Assembly (NCBI GenBank): GCA_001970955.1
Contig: MPUH01000207.1
Location: forward strand, 1 to 64,000
Direction of reading: 5' to 3'
DNA length: 64,000 nucleotides
Source of the DNA: Stentor coeruleus
Taxonomy: Eukaryota > Ciliophora > Heterotrichea > Heterotrichida > Stentoridae
The notes beneath the pieces are model-generated. The model saw only the letters and a program-made list of their open reading frames with translations. It had not been told where the DNA came from and ran no database searches. Positions 50,302 to 59,976 of the stretch are shown here, piece by piece (the first letter of the stretch is position 1; each line of letters opens with the position of its first letter). The position numbers and the translations under genes are program-made.

Positions 50302-50866
50302 ATAAATAATTAACTTATTTAAGTGATTTTTTAGTCATCTTCAAATTTAATAATCAGCTTATTACAAGTTTTTATTTGTGCCTAGGCCTTCTTTTAAATA
50401 TTTCAGGATCTCTATGATTTTTAATGCAATCAAGTAGATTTTATATATTGAATAATTTAACTGAAGTTGAGCATTTGCCCTAAAAGCTGAAATACGATTT
50501 CTTGCCGTTCATTTTCATTAAATCAACCTTAAAAACTACTCTTAAAAAGCATATTATGGCAATCTTATAGAAATAATATGAAGCTAACTTTTATAACAAG
50601 AATCAAAAAAGTCAATTACCATATAACTAAAAAATGTATTAAAAAGCTTACATACCTATAATATTTTTCTAACTAATAGTCAATAATACTAAAAATCTAA
50701 TCTTCAATATATATTTCTTTAATATTAAAAACCTATACTAATAATAATAACAAAAAATTATAATATATTCAAAATCATTGAAATTTTCTACCCAATATCC
50801 TAATTAAAAAAACTTATCCTAAATATTTAAGAAATGAATGTACTTAAATAATTCTATTGCAATAAT
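50302..50866. other. Intergenic with possible gene remnant
   Basis: On the minus strand at about 50370-50525, protein-like runs (NENERQEIVFQLLGQMLNFS; CIKNHRDPEIFKRRPRHK) lie in different frames with stops and no usable 15-nt intron. It may be a decayed small gene. The rest is AT-rich spacer. Confidence 0.35.
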
Positions 50867-53305
50867 CTAACCCAAATATCTTGATCCTTTCCAATGAGCA
50901 GGAGCTCTATAAGCTGTTTCACTCATAAAACTCATTAAGGATAATGTTGGTCCATCTCTATTTCTTATAGCCAAGACCTTTTCAAGCTGATTTTTTGACA
51001 TTTGCCACATTCCACTTAAGTAATTATTCATCCCTTTACTAAAAAAGTCAAAAAACTCTCTTGTATAAGGTTTCCTCATTAAAGCTATTTCTTTAGACCT
51101 TGAATATATGTCTGCTGTTGTAAACTCTTGCTTTTCAAGACCTTTTTTTAGCGTTCTACGTTTTTTTCTAAAGTACATTTTTGATCTATCAGCACTACGA
51201 GATGGGGTAAAATCAGTAAAGTCACAATCACTTGTATATAGTTTTAAAGGTTTGGCATTACCTTTTAATACAATTGTATCTATATGTCTACAGTAACGTT
51301 GGATTGGCTCAGAAAATGATTCGTATAATGGACCACTGATAAGTAATGGGACACCATATATTTTAGTTGATCCTTCTAATGCTGAAGCTACATTAACATT
51401 TGGTGACAAGTAAGAAGCATCTATTTTAAATTGACTCCCTATAGCTCCTTCAATAGCCCAACCTAAATGCATACCAAAACCCATTTTGACTTCATAATTC
51501 GGCATCCTTTGTAATAATTTCTGATTAGTCCTATACTTAAGTATCGCTGGATCTTTATTAACTTTTGCCATTATCTTAAGAAACGATATCATAGTCACAT
51601 CAGGTAAATAATGAGCTCGTTTCGATGAAGGGTTTCTTACAATCTTATCTTCTTCATTAAGAAAAAGTTCATCTTTTTGGAATTTCCACACTAATAAAAA
51701 CGCATCTCCTATGTTTTTATTAGCTGCACCTAAATATTTATCAACAAGACCATGGACAATTTGTGCTATTTCATTAACAAACATCATAACCCCTTCTTGT
51801 AATTCTTCAGTTGTATCGGTAAAGTTACGTATATCACAAAAACCATAGATTCCAATAACTTTGTTACCGTTGGCCATTGGGTCTACATCACCACCTGCTT
51901 CAACGTTGCCTCCAATTATTAGAGAACCAGCTTCACCAAAACCTAATGCTAGAAGAACACCAATTTTTAAGATGGTGTTTTCGAGTAATTTGGTTTCGTA
52001 GTCTCTTTTTTTGGTTTCTGCTTTACAAAGGCCAAAACATTTTTTGTTTTGGGAATTTTCTTCTTCCTCCCTTTTGTTAGACATTTCTTGGATTTCAGCT
52101 GCTGCGATAGGATTTTTGGCTATGATTTTTACTTTTTCTATCATTTTCTCTATAGGTTTGATAACTAGATCTTCAGAGTCTTTAGTAAAATAGATTGATC
52201 CTAGTGTTAAAACTATACATATAAAAATCGTCCTACAAACATTAAGTAATGATGTAAGTTTTACATCATATCTCAAATCAAAAATAGATATCAAATTTCC
52301 AGATGACGCGTAAAAAATTTCACTAAACCTCAAATCATTATAATTAGTCGCATTAGAACTAATATTATGCTGAACTCCATCTCCTGTTGTATATTGCAAA
52401 TATACAATAGGCCTATTATCACTTTCATGATATGACCAATACTCATCCATAGCATAATCAAAACCATCTTGATTAAGAAAAGTATTCAATTCAGTAAGTC
52501 CAAATTCCCAACTGGTTTGACTAGTATAATAAAAGTCTGTCTCAAACAAAGGTAATATAAAAAGTAAAGCAAGGACAATAATAATAACTCTTTTCATAGT
52601 AACCTCAGACATTCTTTTTCCAACCTTGCTTTCTTGAACTTCAGGCATATCCCTAATAATCTCATCTTCTTCATTTTTCCTCATTTCTCGATTTTTCATA
52701 GCGGTTTTTGCATTTTTATAAAGTTTTACAATTCGAATGAGTCTTACTATACGAATTATTCTTAAAGCTCGTGTTGACCTTGTCCCAGCTCTTGATGCTT
52801 TACCAGCGTTTTGTAAAGATTTACTATTTGATGAACCACTTGATAAACCTAAAGCACTTTCCCATATCCAACTAATGTCTGTTATTAGAGAAACCGTTGC
52901 TATTAAGTCAAGCCAAAAATAAAAACTCCATTTGTAGTCTGGTTTGAATATGAAAGATAAAGTAAGTTCAAGGCTGAAAAGAAATAGGCAAATTACAACT
53001 AACGAAGAAAATCCATCGTCAGATGATTTTGCGAAACCAAGGGTTTTTATATCGTCTCCGAATAATGCGTAAATTGTTGCTATGTTTAGAGTGATTGTTA
53101 CAATGTTTGAGTTGAGGAATTTGTTAATTTTTTCGGATAATGTCATTCTGTACCGGATAGGAATGTGCTCCACATTACTGTCTGATGAGTGGTTTTCTCC
53201 AGAGATTACTGTCATCTGTGGGACAGTACTAGATAATATCGACATTTCTTCTTTATGCACTTTTCCTGTTCTGTCGACTGTACGAGTTAAACTTCCATCT
53301 TGCAT
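50867..53305 (-). CDS. Voltage-sensor-containing class III adenylyl cyclase
   Basis: An 812-residue membrane enzyme. Segments S1-S4 at about 68-197 form a voltage sensor; S4 has Arg/Lys at every third position (LRIIRIVRLIRIVKL). S5 (about 235-255) and S6 (about 352-374) bracket a 95-residue extracellular part with glycosylation sites, not a K+ pore: no GYGD-like filter is seen. A HAMP-like helix leads to the cyclase domain: metal Asp in CDIRNFTDTT (about 485), Asp in KNIGDAFLL (about 532), and SPNVNVASALEGST (about 637). In this last motif the transition-state Arg of the usual ASRLE reads Ala. Ciliates are known for cyclases joined to K+ channels. Product is presumed cAMP made in response to voltage. 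ATG at 53305, TAG stop. Confidence 0.88.
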   Translation of the reverse strand: MQDGSLTRTVDRTGKVHKEEMSILSSTVPQMTVISGENHSSDSNVEHIPIRYRMTLSEKINKFLNSNIVTITLNIATIYALFGDDIKTLGFAKSSDDGFSSLVVICLFLFSLELTLSFIFKPDYKWSFYFWLDLIATVSLITDISWIWESALGLSSGSSNSKSLQNAGKASRAGTRSTRALRIIRIVRLIRIVKLYKNAKTAMKNREMRKNEEDEIIRDMPEVQESKVGKRMSEVTMKRVIIIVLALLFILPLFETDFYYTSQTSWEFGLTELNTFLNQDGFDYAMDEYWSYHESDNRPIVYLQYTTGDGVQHNISSNATNYNDLRFSEIFYASSGNLISIFDLRYDVKLTSLLNVCRTIFICIVLTLGSIYFTKDSEDLVIKPIEKMIEKVKIIAKNPIAAAEIQEMSNKREEEENSQNKKCFGLCKAETKKRDYETKLLENTILKIGVLLALGFGEAGSLIIGGNVEAGGDVDPMANGNKVIGIYGFCDIRNFTDTTEELQEGVMMFVNEIAQIVHGLVDKYLGAANKNIGDAFLLVWKFQKDELFLNEEDKIVRNPSSKRAHYLPDVTMISFLKIMAKVNKDPAILKYRTNQKLLQRMPNYEVKMGFGMHLGWAIEGAIGSQFKIDASYLSPNVNVASALEGSTKIYGVPLLISGPLYESFSEPIQRYCRHIDTIVLKGNAKPLKLYTSDCDFTDFTPSRSADRSKMYFRKKRRTLKKGLEKQEFTTADIYSRSKEIALMRKPYTREFFDFFSKGMNNYLSGMWQMSKNQLEKVLAIRNRDGPTLSLMSFMSETAYRAPAHWKGSRYLG

Positions 53306-53519
53306 TTTATAAACACTTAATTATTTTTGATTGTAAAATTGCTAGTGAAGATGAGGTTTATAAATTTTATCGCCTATAAATCTTCAGTTAGTAGTAAAAG
53401 TTTAAGGCAAAGGCTATTCTTTAGCAATTCTGGAGTATCAAAAGGCAGAGAAACAGGTTTTATTGAGGAATTTTATGATATTTTTTTTAGCGCAAAATTT
53501 TTTGTAGCTATATGATGTT

Positions 53520-54125
53520 AGAGTATGTCTCAAAAACAAGAAATTGTGAGAAAACACTGAAAAATATAAAGAATCTGCTAAGGCATTAAAAATCACTGAT
53601 GTAATTGAAGATTAATTGGTCTGCATTAATACCTATTAAGCACTCATTTAATAATTATGCTACTTTGGAACGAGCTAAAAAAGTAAATTTTCTTCATAGG
53701 AGAAAAAATCGATTACAGCCTTTGAATGCATGGCAAAAAGAACAAGATATCCTTTAAGATTTTGTGAGGATTTTATTACAATAATCAATCTATATAATCC
53801 AAATAAAAATTACTTTGGAGCTTTAATTTCTAAATATCCATAAAAAAATCAGGAAAATTACAATATTCTTAAGTCATCTTGAGAAAAGCCAAAACCCATT
53901 GATACTGAAAATATAAAAGCTTTTTCTCTGAAAGCATCTTGCTACGTATTTCCAAAAGATGATAATAATATTTACGAAGATAGACTAAATATAATAAATA
54001 TTAATATTTTACAAAATTTCTTAATTTGCCAATTAATTCCTGAAAAAAATCATAAACAGCCTTACAATGTTATAGAAAAGCTATAAAAATAAGCTAAAAG
54101 AAAGATTTCAAGCTGACAAAACACA
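53520..54125 (+). pseudogene. Decayed gene of unknown family
   Basis: Long protein-like runs on the + strand are broken by stops: NLYNPNKNYFGALISKYP and then KPKPIDTENIKAFSLKASC, NNIYEDRLNIININILQNFL, PEKNHKQPYNVIEKL in one frame (about 53735-54085), and RFQADKTHLPTEYPSYYKYF in another (about 54100-54160). At least four in-frame stops and two frame changes are seen, and no 15-nt intron removes them. Family unknown. It lies between convergent-side spacers of two intact minus-strand genes. Confidence 0.5.
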
Positions 54126-54190
54126 TCTTCCAACAGAATATCCTAGTTATTACAAATATTTTCTCAATGTTAAAGATCATTTTTATTTTT

Positions 54191-56683
54191 TTAAGGTATT
54201 AATAATTCATGCATATTGTCTAATATTTTGGTAATTTCAATAAATGTTGGCCTTTCAAGTGGATTTACATCCCAGCATTTTACCATTAAACTAATAAGTG
54301 CTTTTGGGATATTTTCAGGTATAAGCTTAAGATCAGGTCTTCTTCCATGGTTAATTACTTGAAATGGAATAACTGCATTATTTGTACCTTTATATGGAGT
54401 AACCCTAGAAAGTATTTCCCAAAGGACAATTCCAAAAGAATATACATCAGAAGGTAAACCATATGGTAAATCTTTAAGTATTTCAGGAGCCATCCAATGA
54501 CATGTACCTATATGCCCAGTCATCATTTCAGTTGAAATAGTTCGAGAAACTCCAAAATCAGTTATTTTTACAGTAGGAAAATCCTGAGGGCAATTGACAG
54601 GTTCAGAAAGTAATAAATTCAAACTTTTTAAGTCTCGGTGGATTATTGGTGGGGTTAATGAATGTAAATAAGCCATTCCTTCTGATATATCTTTAGCAAA
54701 TTTTATTCTTTGGCTTAAAGAAACATTTGTGTCTCTACGTTCGTGTAAAAGGTTGAATAAAGTTTTTCCTGTACAATATTCCATTACAATACAAGATTTT
54801 TCACCTATACATGCACCTATATACCCTACGAGGTTTACATGTCTTATTTTACTTAAAGTTTCGATTTCTCTATAAAACTCTTTCATATAAGCATTTTTAT
54901 TTGTAAGTTGCTTCATAAGTTTTATTGCAACTTGCTGTTCTCTGTATTTTCCTTTAAAAACTGTACAAGAACTTCCTTTGCCTATAACTTCTTCAAATTC
55001 CAAGTCTTCTGGGTTTGAGATTGTGAAATCATCTTTTATACTTTCAATAAGTCCAGGTTCAGAAAAAATAAAACTTTCAGAGGAATTTACTGATAATTTT
55101 CTTTCAGATACACTTGATTCAACAAATAAAATCTCGCTTTTTGCGATACTAGCATAAGCATTTGAATGTAAATAGTCTGTATAAGGGATTTCTAAATAAG
55201 GTCTTTTAATATAAACTTGATGTATAAGTTCAACATTTTTTCTATTTGTTTTAAAAAAATCATGTGTAGCTTCAAGATTGTTAATCTCTTCTAATTCCTT
55301 ACAAAGTATCAACCCTAATTCTTGTTGTTCTGATAAGATTATTTTAACAATATCTGTATAAATTTCAGTGAAATCTGATAACTCGAAAATATATATAGAA
55401 AATCTTGTGATTGACTTATAATAACTGAGTAAATCTCTTATTATTTTTGCCTCAAGTGTACCAACAGAACTCCAATCACAATTAATTCTATATTCACTAT
55501 GGATTCTATATTTTTCTCTTATAATTTCCATATATTGGACAATAGTTTTTTTTCCTGTTTCACTAATGAATTTTTGACTTATACTTTTTGTCATAGTCCA
55601 AGTCATTTGCACAATATCTAAAAACTCATTAATCCTAGTAGTAATATTATCCAATTCACTCACATACATATACTTATGTAAAAGTGCAAGACATTTCAAA
55701 CACACCCTAGGTTTATAAATATGCCTTTTTATCAAACTACTATAAAACTTCGGGATTTTATTAGGGTTTTCCAGAGCTTTTGATATAAGTTTTCCAAAAA
55801 TAAACGAGTCCATAACGGTATTAGCATCTTGAGTTAATAATTTGACCCAAGAATTCGTCGATTTTATAAGCACAGAACTTAAACTCCAAGGTACTTTAGC
55901 TTCATTTGGCACAGGAGTGTTAATCAAAGCTAGTATTTCTTGACAATTCCCTCTAAACCTAGGGTCGACAATAAGTAACCTTTTAATAACAGCATTCCAC
56001 ATAGGGTCTTGTGTATTAATCTCACAATATTTCCCTGTTTTCTGATCTTCCAAAAGTAAAAATGGCTTAGTTTTACATACAATTTGATAAATAATACAAC
56101 CTAAACCCCACATATCAATACTAAAATCAATGTCAAAACCAGAACCAAGAATCTCAGGGGCCATAGTTTCTATAGATTGATGGGTTATATAAGGTAAACC
56201 GTTTAAACGTTGTTCCTGAACTTCTTCAATTGGTGTAGAAAATTCGAAACTCGATAATACTGTTTCTAAAGATTCAGATACAAATATTGTCTCGGGGCTG
56301 ATATTCCCATGTATAATATTTGATTTATGGACTTTAAATAAAGAGTCTAAAATGTTTCTTATGAGTTTAGAATAGTCCTGGGGCTGGAGACTTATTATTC
56401 TTTCAGATAAACTTAATAGTTTAGTGTATTCGAAAATCAATAATCCTCGATGCCTTTCTTTTTTTATTTCTACGAGCTTTAGGACTAGATTTTCGTTTGT
56501 GAAACAAGTAATCATAAAGTTTTCTTTGTCAAAATCTTTTTCACACTCAGGCAGAGGATAAATTTTGACATAAAATAACCCAAGTTCATTCCTGCAAACA
56601 TAGCATTCTATTTTCCATATATTCTTTAGCCTTTCTATAACTTTTAAAACCCCTTGGCTTGTCGATATAGTTTTTAACTCCAT
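54191..56683 (-). CDS. Pseudokinase / ANTH-like / TKL kinase protein
   Basis: An 830-residue protein with two kinase domains. The first (about 15-260) looks dead: the catalytic loop reads IIHGNISPETIF (Asp of HRD is Asn) and the DFG position reads SFEFS. The middle (about 285-475) is a helical ANTH-like domain similar to the tail of the gene at 7620-9263. The second kinase (about 555-830) is complete and of the TKL (RAF/MLK/CTR1-like) type: IGKGSSCTVFKGKYREQQVA, VAIKLMKQL, PPIIHRDLKSLNLLL, ITDFGVSRT, GTCHWMAPEIL and DVYSFGIVLWEILSR. Layout resembles JAK-like pairing of pseudokinase and kinase, which suggests regulation of one by the other. ATG at 56683, TAA stop. Confidence 0.85.
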   Translation of the reverse strand: MELKTISTSQGVLKVIERLKNIWKIECYVCRNELGLFYVKIYPLPECEKDFDKENFMITCFTNENLVLKLVEIKKERHRGLLIFEYTKLLSLSERIISLQPQDYSKLIRNILDSLFKVHKSNIIHGNISPETIFVSESLETVLSSFEFSTPIEEVQEQRLNGLPYITHQSIETMAPEILGSGFDIDFSIDMWGLGCIIYQIVCKTKPFLLLEDQKTGKYCEINTQDPMWNAVIKRLLIVDPRFRGNCQEILALINTPVPNEAKVPWSLSSVLIKSTNSWVKLLTQDANTVMDSFIFGKLISKALENPNKIPKFYSSLIKRHIYKPRVCLKCLALLHKYMYVSELDNITTRINEFLDIVQMTWTMTKSISQKFISETGKKTIVQYMEIIREKYRIHSEYRINCDWSSVGTLEAKIIRDLLSYYKSITRFSIYIFELSDFTEIYTDIVKIILSEQQELGLILCKELEEINNLEATHDFFKTNRKNVELIHQVYIKRPYLEIPYTDYLHSNAYASIAKSEILFVESSVSERKLSVNSSESFIFSEPGLIESIKDDFTISNPEDLEFEEVIGKGSSCTVFKGKYREQQVAIKLMKQLTNKNAYMKEFYREIETLSKIRHVNLVGYIGACIGEKSCIVMEYCTGKTLFNLLHERRDTNVSLSQRIKFAKDISEGMAYLHSLTPPIIHRDLKSLNLLLSEPVNCPQDFPTVKITDFGVSRTISTEMMTGHIGTCHWMAPEILKDLPYGLPSDVYSFGIVLWEILSRVTPYKGTNNAVIPFQVINHGRRPDLKLIPENIPKALISLMVKCWDVNPLERPTFIEITKILDNMHELLIP

Positions 56684-56857
56684 AGCTAAGTTATCCTAAT
56701 AATAATTTTTAATGCACTCCTAACAATATATATAAAGGGCAATTGGTAGTAAAAAATACCAAAACTTAATCACTGACTTAAAAACTAAAATTTAAAGATA
56801 AATGAAATAACAACCCAAAAACTATCCAGAAAACAAAAAAAACGGATAGTGCGTATA

Positions 56858-59800
56858 ATGGAATCTTTTGTGATAGGAGCGTACATGGTCTGCGCCATCC
56901 TCTTCATTTTATCTCTTGGGGGGCTAAGCAGCCAGAAAACAGCTAAATCAGGGAACATTTATGGAGTTCTCGCTATGATTTTAGCCATCATCGCAACTTT
57001 TTTTATGGACGACTTTGAATGGAATTTTGCAATTTTTTTCCCATTATTCATAGCTGGTGGCATCATTGGTACGTATATGGCCCTTAAAGTTGAAATGATT
57101 GACATGCCTCAAATGGTTGCTGCTCTTCATAGTTTTGTTGGTCTTGCAGCAACATTGGTCTCATTCAGTCACTTCTTGCTTCATTCTGACCAAGACACTT
57201 TAGCTGTTATAGAAACAAGTATTGGGGTTTTTATTGGAGCTGTAACTTTTACTGGATCAGTTGTAGCTTGGGGGAAACTTAATGAAACAATAAGAAGTAA
57301 TCCTTTGATAATTTGTGGCTGGGGAAGACATGTTATAAACTTGACTTGTATTTTAGTCTGTATAGGCTTAACTGTACCTTTTGGCCTAATAGATGATGTT
57401 CTTACAAGATCAATGATTTTATTAGCCAATGCTGTGATCGCCGGCTTTTTAGGTTGGCATTTAGTAATGGCTATAGGTGGAGCTGACATGCCAGTTGTCG
57501 TGTCAATGTTAAATTCCTACTCAGGTTGGGCAACATCAGCAAGTGGTTTCTTATTAGAAAATGAGTTACTTATCATAACTGGTGCTTTAGTCGGTTCATC
57601 AGGGGCAATTCTCAGTTATATAATGTGCAGAGCAATGAACCGAAGTTTCTTTGGGGTCATTGCTGGGGGTTTTGGTCAAGGAACATCCGCAAGTATAGAA
57701 AAAAAGCTTCCTCAAGAAGGTCAAATCGTAACTATCGACTTAAAAAGCACAGTAAAACTTCTCAGTGAGGCAAAAAGAATTGTAATTATTCCAGGATATG
57801 GTATGGCTGTAGCTAAATGCCAATACAATATAGCTAGACTTACTGAGCTTTTAATGAAAAAAAACAAAAAAGTTCAGTTTTGTATACACCCTGTTGCTGG
57901 AAGATTACCTGGACATATGAATGTTTTACTTGCTGAAGCTGATGTGGATTATAATATCGTCAAAGAAATGGATGAAGTTAATGGAGAATTCGAACATACA
58001 GATGTTGTCCTTGTAGTTGGGGCAAATGATATTGTTAACCCTGATGCTTTAGAAAATCCTAATTCGCCTATAGCTGGAATGCCTGTTTGTAAAGCATGGC
58101 TTAGTAAAAATGTTATTGTTTTTAAAAGAGGAGGAGGAACAGGATATGCAGGTATTGAAAACCCATTATTTTTTAAATCAAATACTAGGATGTTTTATGG
58201 TAATGCTGATGTGACAATAAGAGATATTCTTAATTCTGTAACTGAACTTGGTGATAAATTTGCATGTGATGCAGGACCTTCTGAAGCTGAAAATCAAGAA
58301 GTTGTTATTGAAAACAAAGTTCCAGAAATTTTCCCAGAACCATCAATGACAATTGGAGTACCAAAAGAAGTTTATCCTTTAGAAAATCGTGTTGCTATGA
58401 CTCCAAGTACAGTAAAAAACTTTAGAAAACTTGGGTTTAATGTAAAAGTTGAAACTGGAGCAGGTGAAGGGGCTTATTATACAGATGAATTATATGAACA
58501 AGCTGGAGCGGAAATAGTTAATAGATCTGAAGTATGGAAAAATGATATTGTTTTGAAAGTTAGGAAAATAGAAAATAATGATGCTTGTATTGAAGATGAA
58601 AGCCTTGGAGAAGCTAAATGTGTTATTAGTTATGTATACCCTGGGAGTAATAAAGAGTGGTTAGAAGCTTTAGGGAAAAAATATCCTAATTTGAGTTATT
58701 TGGCTATGGAATGTGTACCAAGGATAAGTAAAGCACAGAAACTAGATTCATTAAGCTCGATGGCTAATATTGGAGGATACCGAGCGGTACTTGAAGCTTT
58801 TCAATACTATAAAAGATGCCCAAAACCTATGATGACCGCAGCAGGTAAACTCCCCCCAGCTAATGTCCTAGTCATCGGAGCAGGTGTTGCTGGACTTTCA
58901 GCTATTGGTTACTGTAAAAGTTTTGGATGTATCGTCAAAGCTATGGATACTCGTTCAGCCGCAAAAGCTGATGCTGAATCTATGGGAGCTAAATTCGTCG
59001 AAGTAAGTATCAAAGAAGAAGGAAGTACAGCTGCTGGATATGCTAAAGAAATGTCTGAAGAATACAAAAAAGCTCAATATGAACTAACAAAAAACACAGC
59101 AAAATCTGTTGATATTATAATAACCACAGCTTTAATACCAGGGCGTCCAGCACCAAAACTTCTAGATGATGAAATAATTAAAGGAATGAAACCAGGTAGT
59201 GTCATTGTTGATATGGCCGCAGAAATGGGAGGTAATTGTGCAGGAACAAAACCAGGTCATGTCATTGTAACAGAAAATGGTGTGACAATAGTTGGGTTTA
59301 CTGATTTAGTATCAAGAATGGCCCCACAAAGCTCAGAATTATATGCTAACAACTTATATCATTTACTTGATAATATGGGTGGAGCAGCTAATTTTGCAAT
59401 AAGACTTGATGATGAAATAATATCATCAATGTGCGTTTTAAATGGAGGGAAAATGATTTGGTCCCCAGCTAAACCTTTACCCCCAGTTTCAGCTGTGCCA
59501 AATAAAAATTCTAATCCTCTAGTGCCAATTATTGAAACCCCTCAAACTGAAAGTAATAGTTTTTTCAATAATTTTGAATATTTGTTCATTGCTGGTTTGC
59601 TTATTGTTTGTTTTATTGGTATAAGCTATGCTACTTATGATTCTTTTATGAATTTGGTCATGACTTTTGTATTAGCTGTTTTTATTGGGTATATGATTAT
59701 ATGGAATGTTAATCCATCTTTACATACTCCACTTATGAGTGTTACAAATGCTATATCAGGGATTATTGTTATTGGAGCTATGCTTTGTCTTGAAGCTAAT

Positions 59801-59950
59801 TCTGGGATTTTTGATGAAGGTTCAATACTTGGTATGATGTCAGTGTTTTTTGCTAGTATCAATATATGGGGAGGGTTTATTGTCACTTATAGAATGCTTG
59901 AAATGTTTAAAACACAAATTCCAAGCTTGGAAAAAGGTAAACATAACTAA
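56858..59950 (+). CDS. NAD(P) transhydrogenase, fused beta-alpha order
   Basis: A 1030-residue proton-translocating transhydrogenase. Order is PntB-like then PntA-like: membrane domain (about 1-270), NADP(H) domain III (about 300-460; GYGMAVAKCQ, HPVAGRLPGHMNVLLAEA, GANDIVNP, KRGGGTGYAG), NAD(H) domain I (about 497-895; IGVPKE, NRVAMTP, VIGAGVAGLSA, ALIPGRPAPKL), then the alpha membrane helices (about 905-1020). It moves hydride between NADH and NADP+ using the proton gradient in a mitochondrial-type membrane. The beta-alpha order is known from several protists, the reverse of animal NNT. Upstream codon 56849 is GTG; the ATG at 56858 starts the first membrane helix. No clear presequence is visible. 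Confidence 0.95.
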   Translation: MESFVIGAYMVCAILFILSLGGLSSQKTAKSGNIYGVLAMILAIIATFFMDDFEWNFAIFFPLFIAGGIIGTYMALKVEMIDMPQMVAALHSFVGLAATLVSFSHFLLHSDQDTLAVIETSIGVFIGAVTFTGSVVAWGKLNETIRSNPLIICGWGRHVINLTCILVCIGLTVPFGLIDDVLTRSMILLANAVIAGFLGWHLVMAIGGADMPVVVSMLNSYSGWATSASGFLLENELLIITGALVGSSGAILSYIMCRAMNRSFFGVIAGGFGQGTSASIEKKLPQEGQIVTIDLKSTVKLLSEAKRIVIIPGYGMAVAKCQYNIARLTELLMKKNKKVQFCIHPVAGRLPGHMNVLLAEADVDYNIVKEMDEVNGEFEHTDVVLVVGANDIVNPDALENPNSPIAGMPVCKAWLSKNVIVFKRGGGTGYAGIENPLFFKSNTRMFYGNADVTIRDILNSVTELGDKFACDAGPSEAENQEVVIENKVPEIFPEPSMTIGVPKEVYPLENRVAMTPSTVKNFRKLGFNVKVETGAGEGAYYTDELYEQAGAEIVNRSEVWKNDIVLKVRKIENNDACIEDESLGEAKCVISYVYPGSNKEWLEALGKKYPNLSYLAMECVPRISKAQKLDSLSSMANIGGYRAVLEAFQYYKRCPKPMMTAAGKLPPANVLVIGAGVAGLSAIGYCKSFGCIVKAMDTRSAAKADAESMGAKFVEVSIKEEGSTAAGYAKEMSEEYKKAQYELTKNTAKSVDIIITTALIPGRPAPKLLDDEIIKGMKPGSVIVDMAAEMGGNCAGTKPGHVIVTENGVTIVGFTDLVSRMAPQSSELYANNLYHLLDNMGGAANFAIRLDDEIISSMCVLNGGKMIWSPAKPLPPVSAVPNKNSNPLVPIIETPQTESNSFFNNFEYLFIAGLLIVCFIGISYATYDSFMNLVMTFVLAVFIGYMIIWNVNPSLHTPLMSVTNAISGIIVIGAMLCLEANSGIFDEGSILGMMSVFFASINIWGGFIVTYRMLEMFKTQIPSLEKGKHN

Positions 59951-59976
59951 TCAGTAGAATTAATTTTTAGATAAAA

